DNA from: Streptococcus sanguinis
GTDB lineage: Bacteria; Bacillota; Bacilli; Lactobacillales; Streptococcaceae
NCBI RefSeq assembly: GCF_003943735.1
Contig: NZ_RJMV01000002.1
Coordinates: forward strand, 223,943 to 287,942
DNA: 64,000 nt
Reading direction: 5' to 3'
In this document: piece after piece, positions 32,277 to 40,561 of the stretch
Numbering within the stretch: position 1 is the first letter of the stretch
Layout of the letters: every line of letters starts with the position of its first letter
Notes under the pieces: model-generated
Database searches by the model: none
What the model was told of the DNA's origin: nothing
The model's input: only the letters and a program-made list of their open reading frames with translations
Translations under genes and position numbers: made by a program

Positions 32277-34043
32277 ATGACTCAACATCCACGTATTGGA
32301 ATTCGTCCAACCATTGACGGACGTCGCCAAGGTGTTCGGGAATCACTAGAAGTACAAACCATGAATATGGCTAAAAGTGTGGCTGACTTGATTAGCTCAA
32401 CTCTGAAATATCCCGACGGTCAGCCTGTTGAATGTGTTATTTCGCCATCTACCATCGGACGTGTGCCTGAGGCAGCCGCATCACATGAATTATTCAAAAA
32501 ATCAAATGTCTGCGCGACTATCACAGTGACACCCTGCTGGTGCTATGGTAGTGAAACCATGGATATGTCGCCAGATATTCCGCATGCTATCTGGGGCTTC
32601 AATGGCACTGAACGGCCAGGAGCTGTTTATCTCGCTGCAGTACTGGCTTCACATGCGCAAAAAGGAATTCCAGCTTTTGGTATTTATGGCAGGGATGTCC
32701 AGGAAGCTAGCGACACTGAAATTCCAGAAGATGTAAAAGAAAAAATTCTCCGTTATAGTCGGGCCGCTTTGGCAACAGGACTGATGCGTGACACAGCTTA
32801 CTTGTCCATGGGCAGCGTCTCCATGGGAATTGGTGGCTCCATTGTCAACCCAGACTTCTTCCAAGAATACCTGGGCATGCGCAATGAATCAGTTGATATG
32901 ACGGAGTTTACTCGTCGGATTGACCGAGGCATTTATGACCACGAAGAATTTGAACGGGCCATGGTCTGGGTCAAAGAGCACATCAAAGAGGGTGTGGATC
33001 GCAACCGCGAAGACTTGGTTCTTTCTCCAGAAGAAAAAGCAAAACAATGGGAATTTGTAGTCAAGATGTTCATGATTGGCCGAGACCTTATGCAAGGCAA
33101 TCCTCGCTTGGCTGAGCTTGGCTTTGAGGAAGAAGCTGTTGGACATCATGCCTTAGTTGCTGGCTTCCAAGGTCAGCGTCAATGGACTGACCACTTCCCG
33201 AACGGGGACTTCATGGAAACCTTCCTCAATACTCAGTTTGATTGGAATGGTATCCGTAAGCCTTATGTCTTTGCAACAGAAAATGACTCGCTCAACGGTG
33301 TGTCCATGCTCTTTAACTATCTCTTGACAAATACACCGCAAATCTTCGCAGATGTCCGGACTTATTGGAGTCCAGAAGCGGTAGAACGTGTGACAGGACA
33401 CAAGTTAGAAGGCCAGGCAGCTGATGGCTTCTTGCACTTGATTAACTCTGGTTCTTGTACTCTGGATGGAACGGGGCAAGCCAGTCGAGATGGCAAGCCA
33501 GTCATCAAGCCATTCTGGGAATTGGAACAGAGCGAAGTAGATGCGATGCTTGAAAATACAGACTTCCCACCAGCCAATCGCGAATACTTCCGTGGGGGCG
33601 GTTTCTCTACTCGCTTCTTGACCAAGGGCGATATGCCTGTGACCATGGTACGTTTGAACATCCTTAAAGGTGTAGGTCCGGTCTTACAAATCGCTGAAGG
33701 TTATACTTTGGAATTGCCAGAGGAAGTGCATCATACCTTGGATAATCGAACAGATCCGGGCTGGCCAACCACTTGGTTTGCACCGCGTTTGACAGGAAAA
33801 GGCGCCTTCAAGTCTGTCTATGATGTTATGAACAACTGGGGAGCAAACCACGGTGCTATCACCTATGGCCATATCGGAGCGGATTTGATTACGTTGGCTT
33901 CCATGCTGCGTATCCCAGTCAATATGCACAATGTGCCAGAGGAAGACATCTTCCGTCCCAAGAACTGGTCACTGTTTGGCACAGAAGATTTGGAATCAGC
34001 CGACTACCGTGCTTGCCAATTATTAGGGCCAATTCATAAATAA
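32277..34043 (+). CDS. fucI: L-fucose isomerase
   Basis: FucI converts L-fucose to L-fuculose and needs manganese. The 588-residue length matches the roughly 590-residue E. coli enzyme. Recognisable blocks include [18 protein letters not shown] at the N terminus, [14 protein letters not shown], the metal-site region [10 protein letters not shown], and [15 protein letters not shown] near the C terminus. The ATG at 32277 is chosen because GGAGG lies eight bases upstream; a TTG and an ATG in frame before it are too near that site. fucA ends 21 bases upstream. An intercistronic hairpin follows. Confidence 0.96.
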   Translation: MTQHPRIGIRPTIDGRRQGVRESLEVQTMNMAKSVADLISSTLKYPDGQPVECVISPSTIGRVPEAAASHELFKKSNVCATITVTPCWCYGSETMDMSPDIPHAIWGFNGTERPGAVYLAAVLASHAQKGIPAFGIYGRDVQEASDTEIPEDVKEKILRYSRAALATGLMRDTAYLSMGSVSMGIGGSIVNPDFFQEYLGMRNESVDMTEFTRRIDRGIYDHEEFERAMVWVKEHIKEGVDRNREDLVLSPEEKAKQWEFVVKMFMIGRDLMQGNPRLAELGFEEEAVGHHALVAGFQGQRQWTDHFPNGDFMETFLNTQFDWNGIRKPYVFATENDSLNGVSMLFNYLLTNTPQIFADVRTYWSPEAVERVTGHKLEGQAADGFLHLINSGSCTLDGTGQASRDGKPVIKPFWELEQSEVDAMLENTDFPPANREYFRGGGFSTRFLTKGDMPVTMVRLNILKGVGPVLQIAEGYTLELPEEVHHTLDNRTDPGWPTTWFAPRLTGKGAFKSVYDVMNNWGANHGAITYGHIGADLITLASMLRIPVNMHNVPEEDIFRPKNWSLFGTEDLESADYRACQLLGPIHK

Positions 34044-34047
34044 AGAT

Positions 34048-34088
34048 TTTGGGTGGGCGTGCCTCTTTCTGGGCACGCAGCCTACCCA
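34048..34088 (+). other. Intercistronic hairpin between fucI and the PTS genes
   Basis: TTGGGT (34048-34053) and ACCCAA (34083-34088) enclose further G/C-rich pairing (GTGCC with GGCAC), but no T run follows. It is therefore more likely an mRNA processing or stability element, or a partial attenuator, than a full terminator. Confidence 0.6.
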
Positions 34089-34108
34089 ATAGAAAGAGAG
34101 TAGCTTAG

Positions 34109-34405
34109 ATGACCAAGACAATTATTCTAGCCTGTGTAGGTGGCTTAACAACCAGCATGTTGGTAGAGAGAATCAATGAAGTTATTCATCGTGACCAATT
34201 AGATTATTCCTTTTATTCCATTGGGATTACCGGCATGAATAACTTGAAGAATATTGATGTCTTATTGCTCAGCCCGCAATTAGCCTATTTAGAAGAAAAG
34301 GCTAAAGCAAGCCTGCAGGTGCCAGTCGCAGTCATTAGTGATGAAGATTTCGAGTTGATGAGAGGCGAAGAAGTGCTTCGTCAGGCTGAAGTATTGATGG
34401 ACTAG
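34109..34405 (+). CDS. Lactose/cellobiose-family PTS IIB protein, orphan
   Basis: A 98-residue stand-alone IIB-type protein. The N terminus ILACVGGLTTSMLVERI holds the phospho-accepting cysteine C9 in the usual position, followed by the DVLLLSPQLAYLEEKAK segment and a short helical end. IIB normally receives phosphate from IIA and gives it to a sugar moving through IIC. Here there is no IIC gene; instead a IIA gene follows after four bases and then an ABC importer. GAAAGAGAG precedes the ATG. A regulatory phosphorelay or a soluble sugar-modifying role is possible; a IIC encoded elsewhere cannot be excluded. Confidence 0.85.
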   Translation: MTKTIILACVGGLTTSMLVERINEVIHRDQLDYSFYSIGITGMNNLKNIDVLLLSPQLAYLEEKAKASLQVPVAVISDEDFELMRGEEVLRQAEVLMD

Positions 34406-34409
34406 GCCT

Positions 34410-34772
34410 ATGGCAGGACAAGACAAAAGCTCAAGCCAAGAGCTGATGCGACTGATTGTCAAGAGTAGTAAAGTGACTGCGCAAGTCATGCAGAGTTTGG
34501 AGTTGGCTCAGTCAGGTCAGAAGGAGGAAGCAAATGCTGAGTTGGAACAAGCGAGAAAACTCAGCGTGGAGGCTCACAACTTACAGACCAGCCTTATCCA
34601 GTCTGAACTGAGTGGTCAAGCCAATCCTCCAAGTCTGCTGGCGGTCCATGCTCAGGACCATTTTATGAATAGCCATTTATTACTCGAATTGGCTGCCGTA
34701 TTTCTCAATCAAATAGAAGAAATTGAAGATTTAAAAGCAAGAATTGCAAAACTGGAACAGGTAGGTGAGTAG
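34410..34772 (+). CDS. Lactose/cellobiose-family PTS IIA protein, orphan
   Basis: A 120-residue all-helical IIA protein. The active-site histidine H80 lies in LLAVHAQDHFMNS, the hallmark of lactose/cellobiose IIA proteins, and the D82-H84 neighbours are kept. These proteins are trimers that accept phosphate from HPr. The gene starts four bases after the IIB gene and its end almost touches the ABC ATPase gene. Active-site conservation argues for a working phosphorelay rather than a decayed remnant. Its presence in an ABC-type sugar operon without a IIC is unusual. Confidence 0.85.
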   Translation: MAGQDKSSSQELMRLIVKSSKVTAQVMQSLELAQSGQKEEANAELEQARKLSVEAHNLQTSLIQSELSGQANPPSLLAVHAQDHFMNSHLLLELAAVFLNQIEEIEDLKARIAKLEQVGE

Positions 34773-34773
34773 C

Positions 34774-36270
34774 ATGGATCATCCTGTCATATTAGAAATG
34801 AAGGGCATTGTTAAAAGTTTCGGTCCAGTCCGAGCCTTAAAAGGAGTCAATTTTGACTTGCGGGCTGGTGAAGTGCATGCTCTAATGGGTGAAAATGGGG
34901 CTGGTAAATCCACTTTGATGAAGGTCTTGACTGGTATCTATGGAGCAAATGAGGGTACCATTCATTACAATCAAGAAGAGGTGGTCTATTCCAAGCCCAA
35001 GGAAGCAATGGATGCTGGGATTGTTATCGTTCATCAAGAATTGAATATGATGAACCATCTAACAGTGGCTCAAAATATCTTTATTGGACGGGAAGAAGTT
35101 CAAGGCAGCTTCTTCATTAACGATGCATCCAGTATTAAGAAAGCAAAAGAACTCTTTAGTCTCTTAAAACTAGACATCAACCCAACTGAAAAAGTAGGAA
35201 ATCTGACAGTTGGGAAACAACAAATGGTCGAAATTGCCAAGGCCCTCTCAATGGATGCCAAGGTGATTGTCTTTGACGAACCGACTGCAGCTCTGACTGA
35301 ATCGGAAATCAATGAGCTCTTTGTCATCATTGACGACCTGCGTGCAAAAGGTGTCGGTATTATCTACATTTCTCACCGGATGGATGAGATTGCCCGAATC
35401 ACAGACCGCGTGACTGTTATGCGGGACGGTGAGTATGTAGGCACGGTCAATACCAAAGATACCACCAAAGATGAAATCATCTCGATGATGGTTGGACGGA
35501 CGATTTATGAAGATCCTAAGGCTGCGTCAACAGTAGCAGAAGATGCTCCTGTGGTGCTAGAGGTGAAAAACCTCTGTGCAGGAACGGCCGTTAAAGATGT
35601 GAGTTTCAAACTCCATAAGGGCGAAATTCTAGGTTTCTCAGGATTGATGGGAGCCGGTCGGACAGAAGTTGCCCGTTTGCTGTTTGGTGCAGACAAAAAA
35701 GAAAGCGGTTCCATTGTTATAAATGGGAAAGAAGTAAGCATCAATTATCCCCAAGATGCCATTCGGGAAGGGATTGGTTACTTATCTGAAGACCGCAAGC
35801 GCTTTGGCTGTATCGTGGACATGACCATTGCCAACAATACGGTTATAACCAATCTTGATAAGTATATCAAGGCTGGCTTGATTGATGATGGTGCTATTGT
35901 CAAGGCAAGTGATCAGTTTGTTCAATCTTTACATACCAAGACACCGTCATCCAAACAGCTGGTCCGCAATCTTTCGGGAGGGAACCAGCAGAAAGTAGTC
36001 ATTGCCAAATGGCTGGAACAAAATAGTGATATTTTAATCTTTGATGAGCCGACACGAGGAATTGATGTCGGTGCCAAAAGTGAAATATACACACTGATGA
36101 ATGATCTGGTTGCGCAAGGCAAATCCATTATCATGATTTCGTCAGAACTGACGGAAATCTTACGGATGAGCGATCGAATCGTAGTCATGTGTGAAGGTAG
36201 AAAAACGGGTGAGCTGGATATTAGCCAAGCAACACAAGAGAGAATCTTGGCGCTAGCGACTGACCGTTAA
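34774..36270 (+). CDS. Sugar ABC transporter ATPase, RbsA/CUT2 type
   Basis: A 498-residue protein with two fused ATPase domains, as in ribose-type importers. Domain 1 has Walker A GENGAGKST, the signature LTVGKQQMVEIAKAL and Walker B VIVFDEPTAAL. Domain 2 has a degenerate Walker A (GLMGAGRTEV), signature LSGGNQQKV and LIFDEPTRGID; the altered second site is normal for this family. The ATG at 34774 lies six bases after AGGTGAG; a GTG nine bases upstream is an alternative. With the permease and binding protein downstream it probably imports free L-fucose. Confidence 0.93.
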   Translation: MDHPVILEMKGIVKSFGPVRALKGVNFDLRAGEVHALMGENGAGKSTLMKVLTGIYGANEGTIHYNQEEVVYSKPKEAMDAGIVIVHQELNMMNHLTVAQNIFIGREEVQGSFFINDASSIKKAKELFSLLKLDINPTEKVGNLTVGKQQMVEIAKALSMDAKVIVFDEPTAALTESEINELFVIIDDLRAKGVGIIYISHRMDEIARITDRVTVMRDGEYVGTVNTKDTTKDEIISMMVGRTIYEDPKAASTVAEDAPVVLEVKNLCAGTAVKDVSFKLHKGEILGFSGLMGAGRTEVARLLFGADKKESGSIVINGKEVSINYPQDAIREGIGYLSEDRKRFGCIVDMTIANNTVITNLDKYIKAGLIDDGAIVKASDQFVQSLHTKTPSSKQLVRNLSGGNQQKVVIAKWLEQNSDILIFDEPTRGIDVGAKSEIYTLMNDLVAQGKSIIMISSELTEILRMSDRIVVMCEGRKTGELDISQATQERILALATDR

Positions 36271-36294
36271 AAGTGAAAACAGAGGTGTTTACGT

Positions 36295-37278
36295 ATGGAA
36301 GAGAAACAATCCTTATGGATGAAATTAGAAAAAACAGTTGGTTTACAAAAGCTGATTGCCTTGATTGCCTTGGTGGTAATCTTTGCCTTCTTTGCCATCT
36401 CCAGCGAATCATTTCGTTCGTTTGATACGGTAGTCAGTATCTTAGATGCGTCATATTACATTGGTTTCCTTGCCATTGGGGTCACATTTGTCATCATTAC
36501 AGGTGGTATTGATCTCTCTATTGGTACGGTGATGATGTGCTCGGCTATTATCGGGGGCGTCCTTCATACCAAGATGGGCTGGCCGCTCTGGCTGTCTTTG
36601 CTGGCCATTCTAGTCATTGGAGGATTATTCGGCCTGCTGAATGGAATCATGGTCGCAAAATTCGGTTTGCCGCCTTTTATCGCGACACTGGGTACGATGA
36701 TGATTTCCCGCGGTTTAAGCTCTATTGTCTCAAATGTGCAAAGTGTGACCTTCCCTCTTCGTGGAACAGGTGAAGGTTGGTACAAAGATTTATTCCGAAC
36801 TCAGGATAATTTCCCGACAGGCTTGATCGTGCTGGTGATTGTGGCTGTCCTTGCTGCAGTAGTATTGAACAAGACAAAAATTGGCCGCTATATCTTCGCG
36901 ATTGGATCCAATAAAGAAGCCACTCGTCTGTCTGGGGTCAATGTCGTCAAATGGGAAGGCATGGCCTATGTCATAGGTGGTCTGTCAGCAGGGCTTGCTG
37001 CCGTTGCTTATGCAGCCACCTATTCTACGATTCTGCCAGGTACTGGTAACGGTATGGAGCTTGATGCAATTGCCGGTGTCGTAGTAGGGGGAACTTCTCT
37101 AGCTGGTGGTGTCGGATCTGTTATTGGTACCATTATCGGGGTCTTCATCATGTCAGTCCTGAAAATTGGTTTGCCTTATATCGACCTACAGCCCCACTAT
37201 CAACTCTTTATTACTGGTTTTGTTGTTATCATCGCTGTTTACTTTGATATTTTCATTCGCAAGAATAAGAAGAAATAA
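36295..37278 (+). CDS. Sugar ABC transporter permease, RbsC/CUT2 type
   Basis: A 327-residue membrane protein with about eight to ten helices, of the ribose/xylose permease family. GVTFVIITGGIDLSIG near residues 61-76 and the GMELDAIAGVVVGGTSLAGG block near 250-270 are family hallmarks. Family members usually act as homodimers, which fits the single permease gene here. AGAGGTG lies before the ATG, 24 bases after the ATPase gene. Confidence 0.93.
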   Translation: MEEKQSLWMKLEKTVGLQKLIALIALVVIFAFFAISSESFRSFDTVVSILDASYYIGFLAIGVTFVIITGGIDLSIGTVMMCSAIIGGVLHTKMGWPLWLSLLAILVIGGLFGLLNGIMVAKFGLPPFIATLGTMMISRGLSSIVSNVQSVTFPLRGTGEGWYKDLFRTQDNFPTGLIVLVIVAVLAAVVLNKTKIGRYIFAIGSNKEATRLSGVNVVKWEGMAYVIGGLSAGLAAVAYAATYSTILPGTGNGMELDAIAGVVVGGTSLAGGVGSVIGTIIGVFIMSVLKIGLPYIDLQPHYQLFITGFVVIIAVYFDIFIRKNKKK

Positions 37279-37334
37279 GTACAGCCCTCGCTATCATATA
37301 AATGAGTGTATAAAACATAATAGGAGCTTTTATC

Positions 37335-38417
37335 ATGAGAAAATCATTTAAATTTGCTACTGCGGCACTTCTTGCTGCTGCTGCGATTGGACTAGTTGCT
37401 TGTTCTTCTAAGAAAGACAACAATAAAGCTACAGACAGCAAGGGTGGAGACTATCGGGTAGAAGTAATTGCCAAAGGTTTCCAACATGACTTCTGGAAAG
37501 CCGTTAATAAGGGTGCTGAACAAGCGGCAGATGAATTTGGCGCTAAGATTACTTTTGTCGGCCCTCAAAATGAAACCGCTATCGCAGAACAATTGGAACA
37601 GTTAAATAATGCCATTAACAAAAATCCAGATGCGATTGCCCTAGCAGCGCTTGACACCGAATCAGAGCTAGACGCTATTAAACAAGCTCAAGCGAAGAAT
37701 ATTCCGCTGATTGGTTTTGACTCAGGGGTTCCAGGTGCACCAGACGGAGCAATCAAAGCAACCGCCTCTACAGACAACCATGCAGCCGGTGCCAATGCAG
37801 CAGAACACTTGTTCCCATTGTTAGAAAAGAAATTGGGCGACAAACCGATTCGTATCGGAGTAGTTTCCCAAGAAGCAAACTCACTTTCTATCACACAACG
37901 GACTTCCGGTTTCATTGATAAGATGGTTGAGTTGCTAGAAAAGAAAGGCATCAAAACGGCGGTTGTTGGTCATGATAAATTCAAAAACAATGTCTCTGAA
38001 TCAGATGCCAAAGCTATCATTGAAGTTCGTGTACCAGCACAAGTAGACGATGCAGCAGGTAAGACAGAAGCATCCACTGTGCTTGAAAAATCAGATACCG
38101 TCGCTATTTACGGTTCAAATGAATTTGCAGCCAAAGCTATTATCAATGCCAATGGCAGTTTCAAGGAATCTAAGCTCGGTGCAGACAAGATTTTGGCTGT
38201 CGGTTTTGACTCAGGTGCCTTGCAGCAAGATGCAATTCGCAACGGTCTCTTTGTAGGCTCTGTTACGCAAGACCCGATTCAAATCGGCTATCAATCTGTA
38301 AAATTAGCTATTGAAGCGGCTCAAGGGAAAGAAGTCAAAGATGTAGACACAGGATCAAAATGGTATGATGCCAAGAACATCGACTCTGATGAAATCAAAC
38401 CATTGCTTTACCAATAA
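37335..38417 (+). CDS. Sugar-binding lipoprotein of the ABC importer
   Basis: A 360-residue family 2 (LacI-like fold) solute-binding protein. A signal peptide ends in the lipobox LVAC (C at about residue 23), followed by a Ser/Lys-rich linker. The mature part opens with VEVIAKGFQHDFWKAVNKG and contains NKNPDAIALAALD and the hinge-type ILAVGFDSGALQQ, typical of ribose/galactose-like binders. It should be tethered on the outer face of the membrane. The genes around it make L-fucose the likely ligand, though a related 6-deoxy sugar remains possible. Confidence 0.92.
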   Translation: MRKSFKFATAALLAAAAIGLVACSSKKDNNKATDSKGGDYRVEVIAKGFQHDFWKAVNKGAEQAADEFGAKITFVGPQNETAIAEQLEQLNNAINKNPDAIALAALDTESELDAIKQAQAKNIPLIGFDSGVPGAPDGAIKATASTDNHAAGANAAEHLFPLLEKKLGDKPIRIGVVSQEANSLSITQRTSGFIDKMVELLEKKGIKTAVVGHDKFKNNVSESDAKAIIEVRVPAQVDDAAGKTEASTVLEKSDTVAIYGSNEFAAKAIINANGSFKESKLGADKILAVGFDSGALQQDAIRNGLFVGSVTQDPIQIGYQSVKLAIEAAQGKEVKDVDTGSKWYDAKNIDSDEIKPLLYQ

Positions 38418-38459
38418 TCAAAATTATTTGTAAAGATTGGTGTATTGGAGGAGATGAGA

Positions 38460-39944
38460 ATGACATTGATGAAATTACTGGCCATTGACCTAGGTGCTAG
38501 TTCAGGTCGTGTCATGCAAGCAATTTACAATGGCCATAGTATCCAGCTATCAGAAGTTCATCGCTTCAAAAACGAGCCGATGAACGTGAATGACGGTCTT
38601 TATTGGAATATCCTGCATCTGTTTGGAGAAATTAAGATTGGGATCAAGAAAGCTTCAGTAGATGGGATTCCTATTCGATCCATATCCGTTGATACATGGG
38701 GAGTGGACTATGCCTACCTAGACCAAAACGGTGATCTGCTCTACCAGCCGCATTGTTATCGTGACAATCGTATGGGCCAATACGAAGAAACTTTTTACAA
38801 GAAAATCAGCAAAGAGACGCTTTTTGAGGAGACAGGCGTACAGCCTGCCTGCATTAATACTGTCCTGCAAATATTCGCTGATTTGCAGGAAAAGCCCCAT
38901 TTGGCAAGAGTTGCAGAGCGCGTGCTCTTCATGCCGGATTTGATTAACTATCTTTTGTCAGGTGTTTTATCCAGCGAGTATACCATTGCCAGCAGCAGCG
39001 GTTTGCTCAATATCAATTCTCAGACATGGTCTGACAGCGTTTTTGAGACGCTGGGGATTCCTAAAAAGTGGTTTGGTGAGGTGATACAGGGAGGAAAAGT
39101 CTTGAGAAGCCTGTCGCCACGGATCACACAAGAGCTGAAAATTGAGCCTTTTGATGTCATTGCTGGGGCTGGTCATGATACAGCGACAGCTGTTCTGGCT
39201 ATTCCTTATGCGAGTGAGCAGCCAACAGCCTTTATCTCTTGTGGCACTTGGTCTCTGGTCGGTCTAGAATCTCAGAATCCTGTAACCAGCCAGGAAGCTT
39301 TAGCGGCCAATCTGACCAATGAAGGCTGCTTTGACGGACGCTATCGGATTTTGAAGAATACGACAGGGCTCTGGATTGTCCAGGAACTGCAGCGGGACTG
39401 GCGCTTGCAAGGAGAGGACATCAGCTTTGCTGAAATGGTGAATCTGGCAAGAAACGTTACGAATAATCGCTCTTGGATTAATCCTAATGATGCTATTTTT
39501 GCAGCTCCGGGAGACATGGAGGCTAAGGTCAAGGAGCGTTGTCATATGACCAACCAGCCTGTCCCTCAAAGCAAAGGAGAGGTTGTCCGAGTGGTCTTGG
39601 AAAGTCTTGCTTTTGCCTACCGTCAAACCGTGGAGCAAATTGAGAGCTTGACCGGTCAAAAAATCGAGCAGATTCACATGGTCGGAGGCGGTATCCAAAA
39701 TGAACTGCTCTGTCAGCTGACAGCTGATGTAAGCCAGAAACCAGTCCTAACAGGGCCGATTGAAGCCAGCGCTTTGGGAAATATTTTGGCACAGCTTTTG
39801 ACCTTGGGTGAGATTCAAGATCGGCAGACTGCCCAAAAGCTCATCAAGGATTCAGAAAAAACCAAGCAATACCAGCCTCAAGAAGGTTCAGACTTGCCTC
39901 AGTCCTATCAAGAATTTCAAGCAAGAATGAAAGTAGGAAGCTAG
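38460..39944 (+). CDS. fucK: L-fuculokinase (rhamnulokinase-like FGGY kinase)
   Basis: A 494-residue FGGY sugar kinase that should phosphorylate L-fuculose at C1. LAIDLGASSGRVM is the N-terminal phosphate loop, VDTWGVDYAYL and PHCYRDNRM bind the ketose, GAGHDTATAV holds the catalytic aspartate region, and HMVGGGIQNELL is the C-terminal ATP motif. In sequence it resembles rhamnulokinases more than the E. coli fuculokinase, as is seen in streptococcal fucose operons. The ATG at 38460 is seven bases after GGAGGA; upstream in-frame starts overlap that site. It ends one base before fucU. Confidence 0.88.
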   Translation: MTLMKLLAIDLGASSGRVMQAIYNGHSIQLSEVHRFKNEPMNVNDGLYWNILHLFGEIKIGIKKASVDGIPIRSISVDTWGVDYAYLDQNGDLLYQPHCYRDNRMGQYEETFYKKISKETLFEETGVQPACINTVLQIFADLQEKPHLARVAERVLFMPDLINYLLSGVLSSEYTIASSSGLLNINSQTWSDSVFETLGIPKKWFGEVIQGGKVLRSLSPRITQELKIEPFDVIAGAGHDTATAVLAIPYASEQPTAFISCGTWSLVGLESQNPVTSQEALAANLTNEGCFDGRYRILKNTTGLWIVQELQRDWRLQGEDISFAEMVNLARNVTNNRSWINPNDAIFAAPGDMEAKVKERCHMTNQPVPQSKGEVVRVVLESLAFAYRQTVEQIESLTGQKIEQIHMVGGGIQNELLCQLTADVSQKPVLTGPIEASALGNILAQLLTLGEIQDRQTAQKLIKDSEKTKQYQPQEGSDLPQSYQEFQARMKVGS

Positions 39945-40373
39945 ATGTTAAAGTATATTCCAACTATTTTAAGTCCAGAATTGGTCAAGTATCTGATGGA
40001 GATGGGTCACGGAGATGAAGTAGTCATTGCCGATGCAAACTTCCCTGCCCATCGGATTGGTCAGCGGGTTGTTCGCTGTGATGGTCACGGAGTTCCAGCG
40101 CTGCTAGATGCTATCTTGACTGTGCTGCCCTTGGATACTTATAGCAATTACCAAGCAGGTCTTATGCAGGTAGTAGCGGGAGATCCGACCGTACCAGTCA
40201 TCTGGGATGACTACAAGGCCTTGTTAGAAAAGCACTATCCAGGTACAGCCATTAAAGAATTTGAACGCTTTGCTTTCTATGAGCAGGCGGAAAAAGCTTA
40301 TTTGGTCATCCAAACGGGCGAGGGAGCTCTGTATGGCAACATCATTTTGAAAAAAGGTGTCATTGCCAGCTAA
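39945..40373 (+). CDS. fucU: L-fucose mutarotase
   Basis: FucU, of the RbsD/FucU family, speeds the exchange between alpha and beta L-fucose so that the isomerase gets its preferred anomer. The 142-residue protein has the family features MGHGDEVVIADANFPA near residues 20-35, the RCDGHGVPALLDAIL block and the C-terminal LYGNIILKKGV. It begins directly at the fucK stop, so translation is coupled. The gene is specific to 6-deoxy-sugar use and supports the fucose assignment of the whole operon. A long hairpin follows. Confidence 0.92.
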   Translation: MLKYIPTILSPELVKYLMEMGHGDEVVIADANFPAHRIGQRVVRCDGHGVPALLDAILTVLPLDTYSNYQAGLMQVVAGDPTVPVIWDDYKALLEKHYPGTAIKEFERFAFYEQAEKAYLVIQTGEGALYGNIILKKGVIAS

Positions 40374-40383
40374 TGAAAAAAAC

Positions 40384-40465
40384 AGGTAAGAGATGGACAA
40401 GGTTGCTTCTGGAAAGGAATGCCCTTGTTCCTCATCCTTATCTGGGAATTTCTTTGCTTTTTTTA
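40384..40465 (+). terminator. Probable terminator of the fucA-fucU transcript
   Basis: An interrupted stem pairs CAGGTAAG (40384-40391) with CTTATCTG near 40437-40444, and further in ACAAGG with CCTTGT. A run of seven T comes about 12 bases after the stem, so it is weaker than the other terminators in the window. Confidence 0.55.
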
Positions 40466-40474
40466 TCAATAAAC

Positions 40475-40492
40475 TTGTTAAAAAAATCACAA
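40475..40492. promoter_or_regulatory. Rex-like operator before fucO
   Basis: TTGTTAAAAAAATCACAA fits the Rex box TTGTGAANNNNTTCACAA at twelve of fourteen defined positions. It lies six bases before the -35 of fucO. Rex senses the NADH/NAD ratio and controls alcohol and lactate dehydrogenases, which fits an NADH-using lactaldehyde reductase. Confidence 0.65.
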
Positions 40493-40498
40493 AAAAAC

Positions 40499-40533
40499 TT
40501 GCAAAAAGCAAAATTTTGCAGTATCATTATATT
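40499..40533 (+). promoter_or_regulatory. Promoter of fucO with overlapping inverted repeat
   Basis: TTGCAA (40499-40504) and TATCAT (40522-40527) are 17 bases apart; TATATT at 40528-40533 is an alternative -10. The perfect inverted repeat TGCAAAA/TTTTGCA (40500-40506, 40514-40520) overlaps the -35 and spacer and may be a second operator. Confidence 0.6.
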
Positions 40534-40561
40534 AACAATATAAAACAAAAGGAGAAAATAT

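Noticed and set aside
38460..40373. L-rhamnose pathway
   Set aside because: The kinase resembles rhamnulokinase, but a fucose isomerase of normal length and a FucU mutarotase define the operon as L-fucose; no rhamnose isomerase is present.
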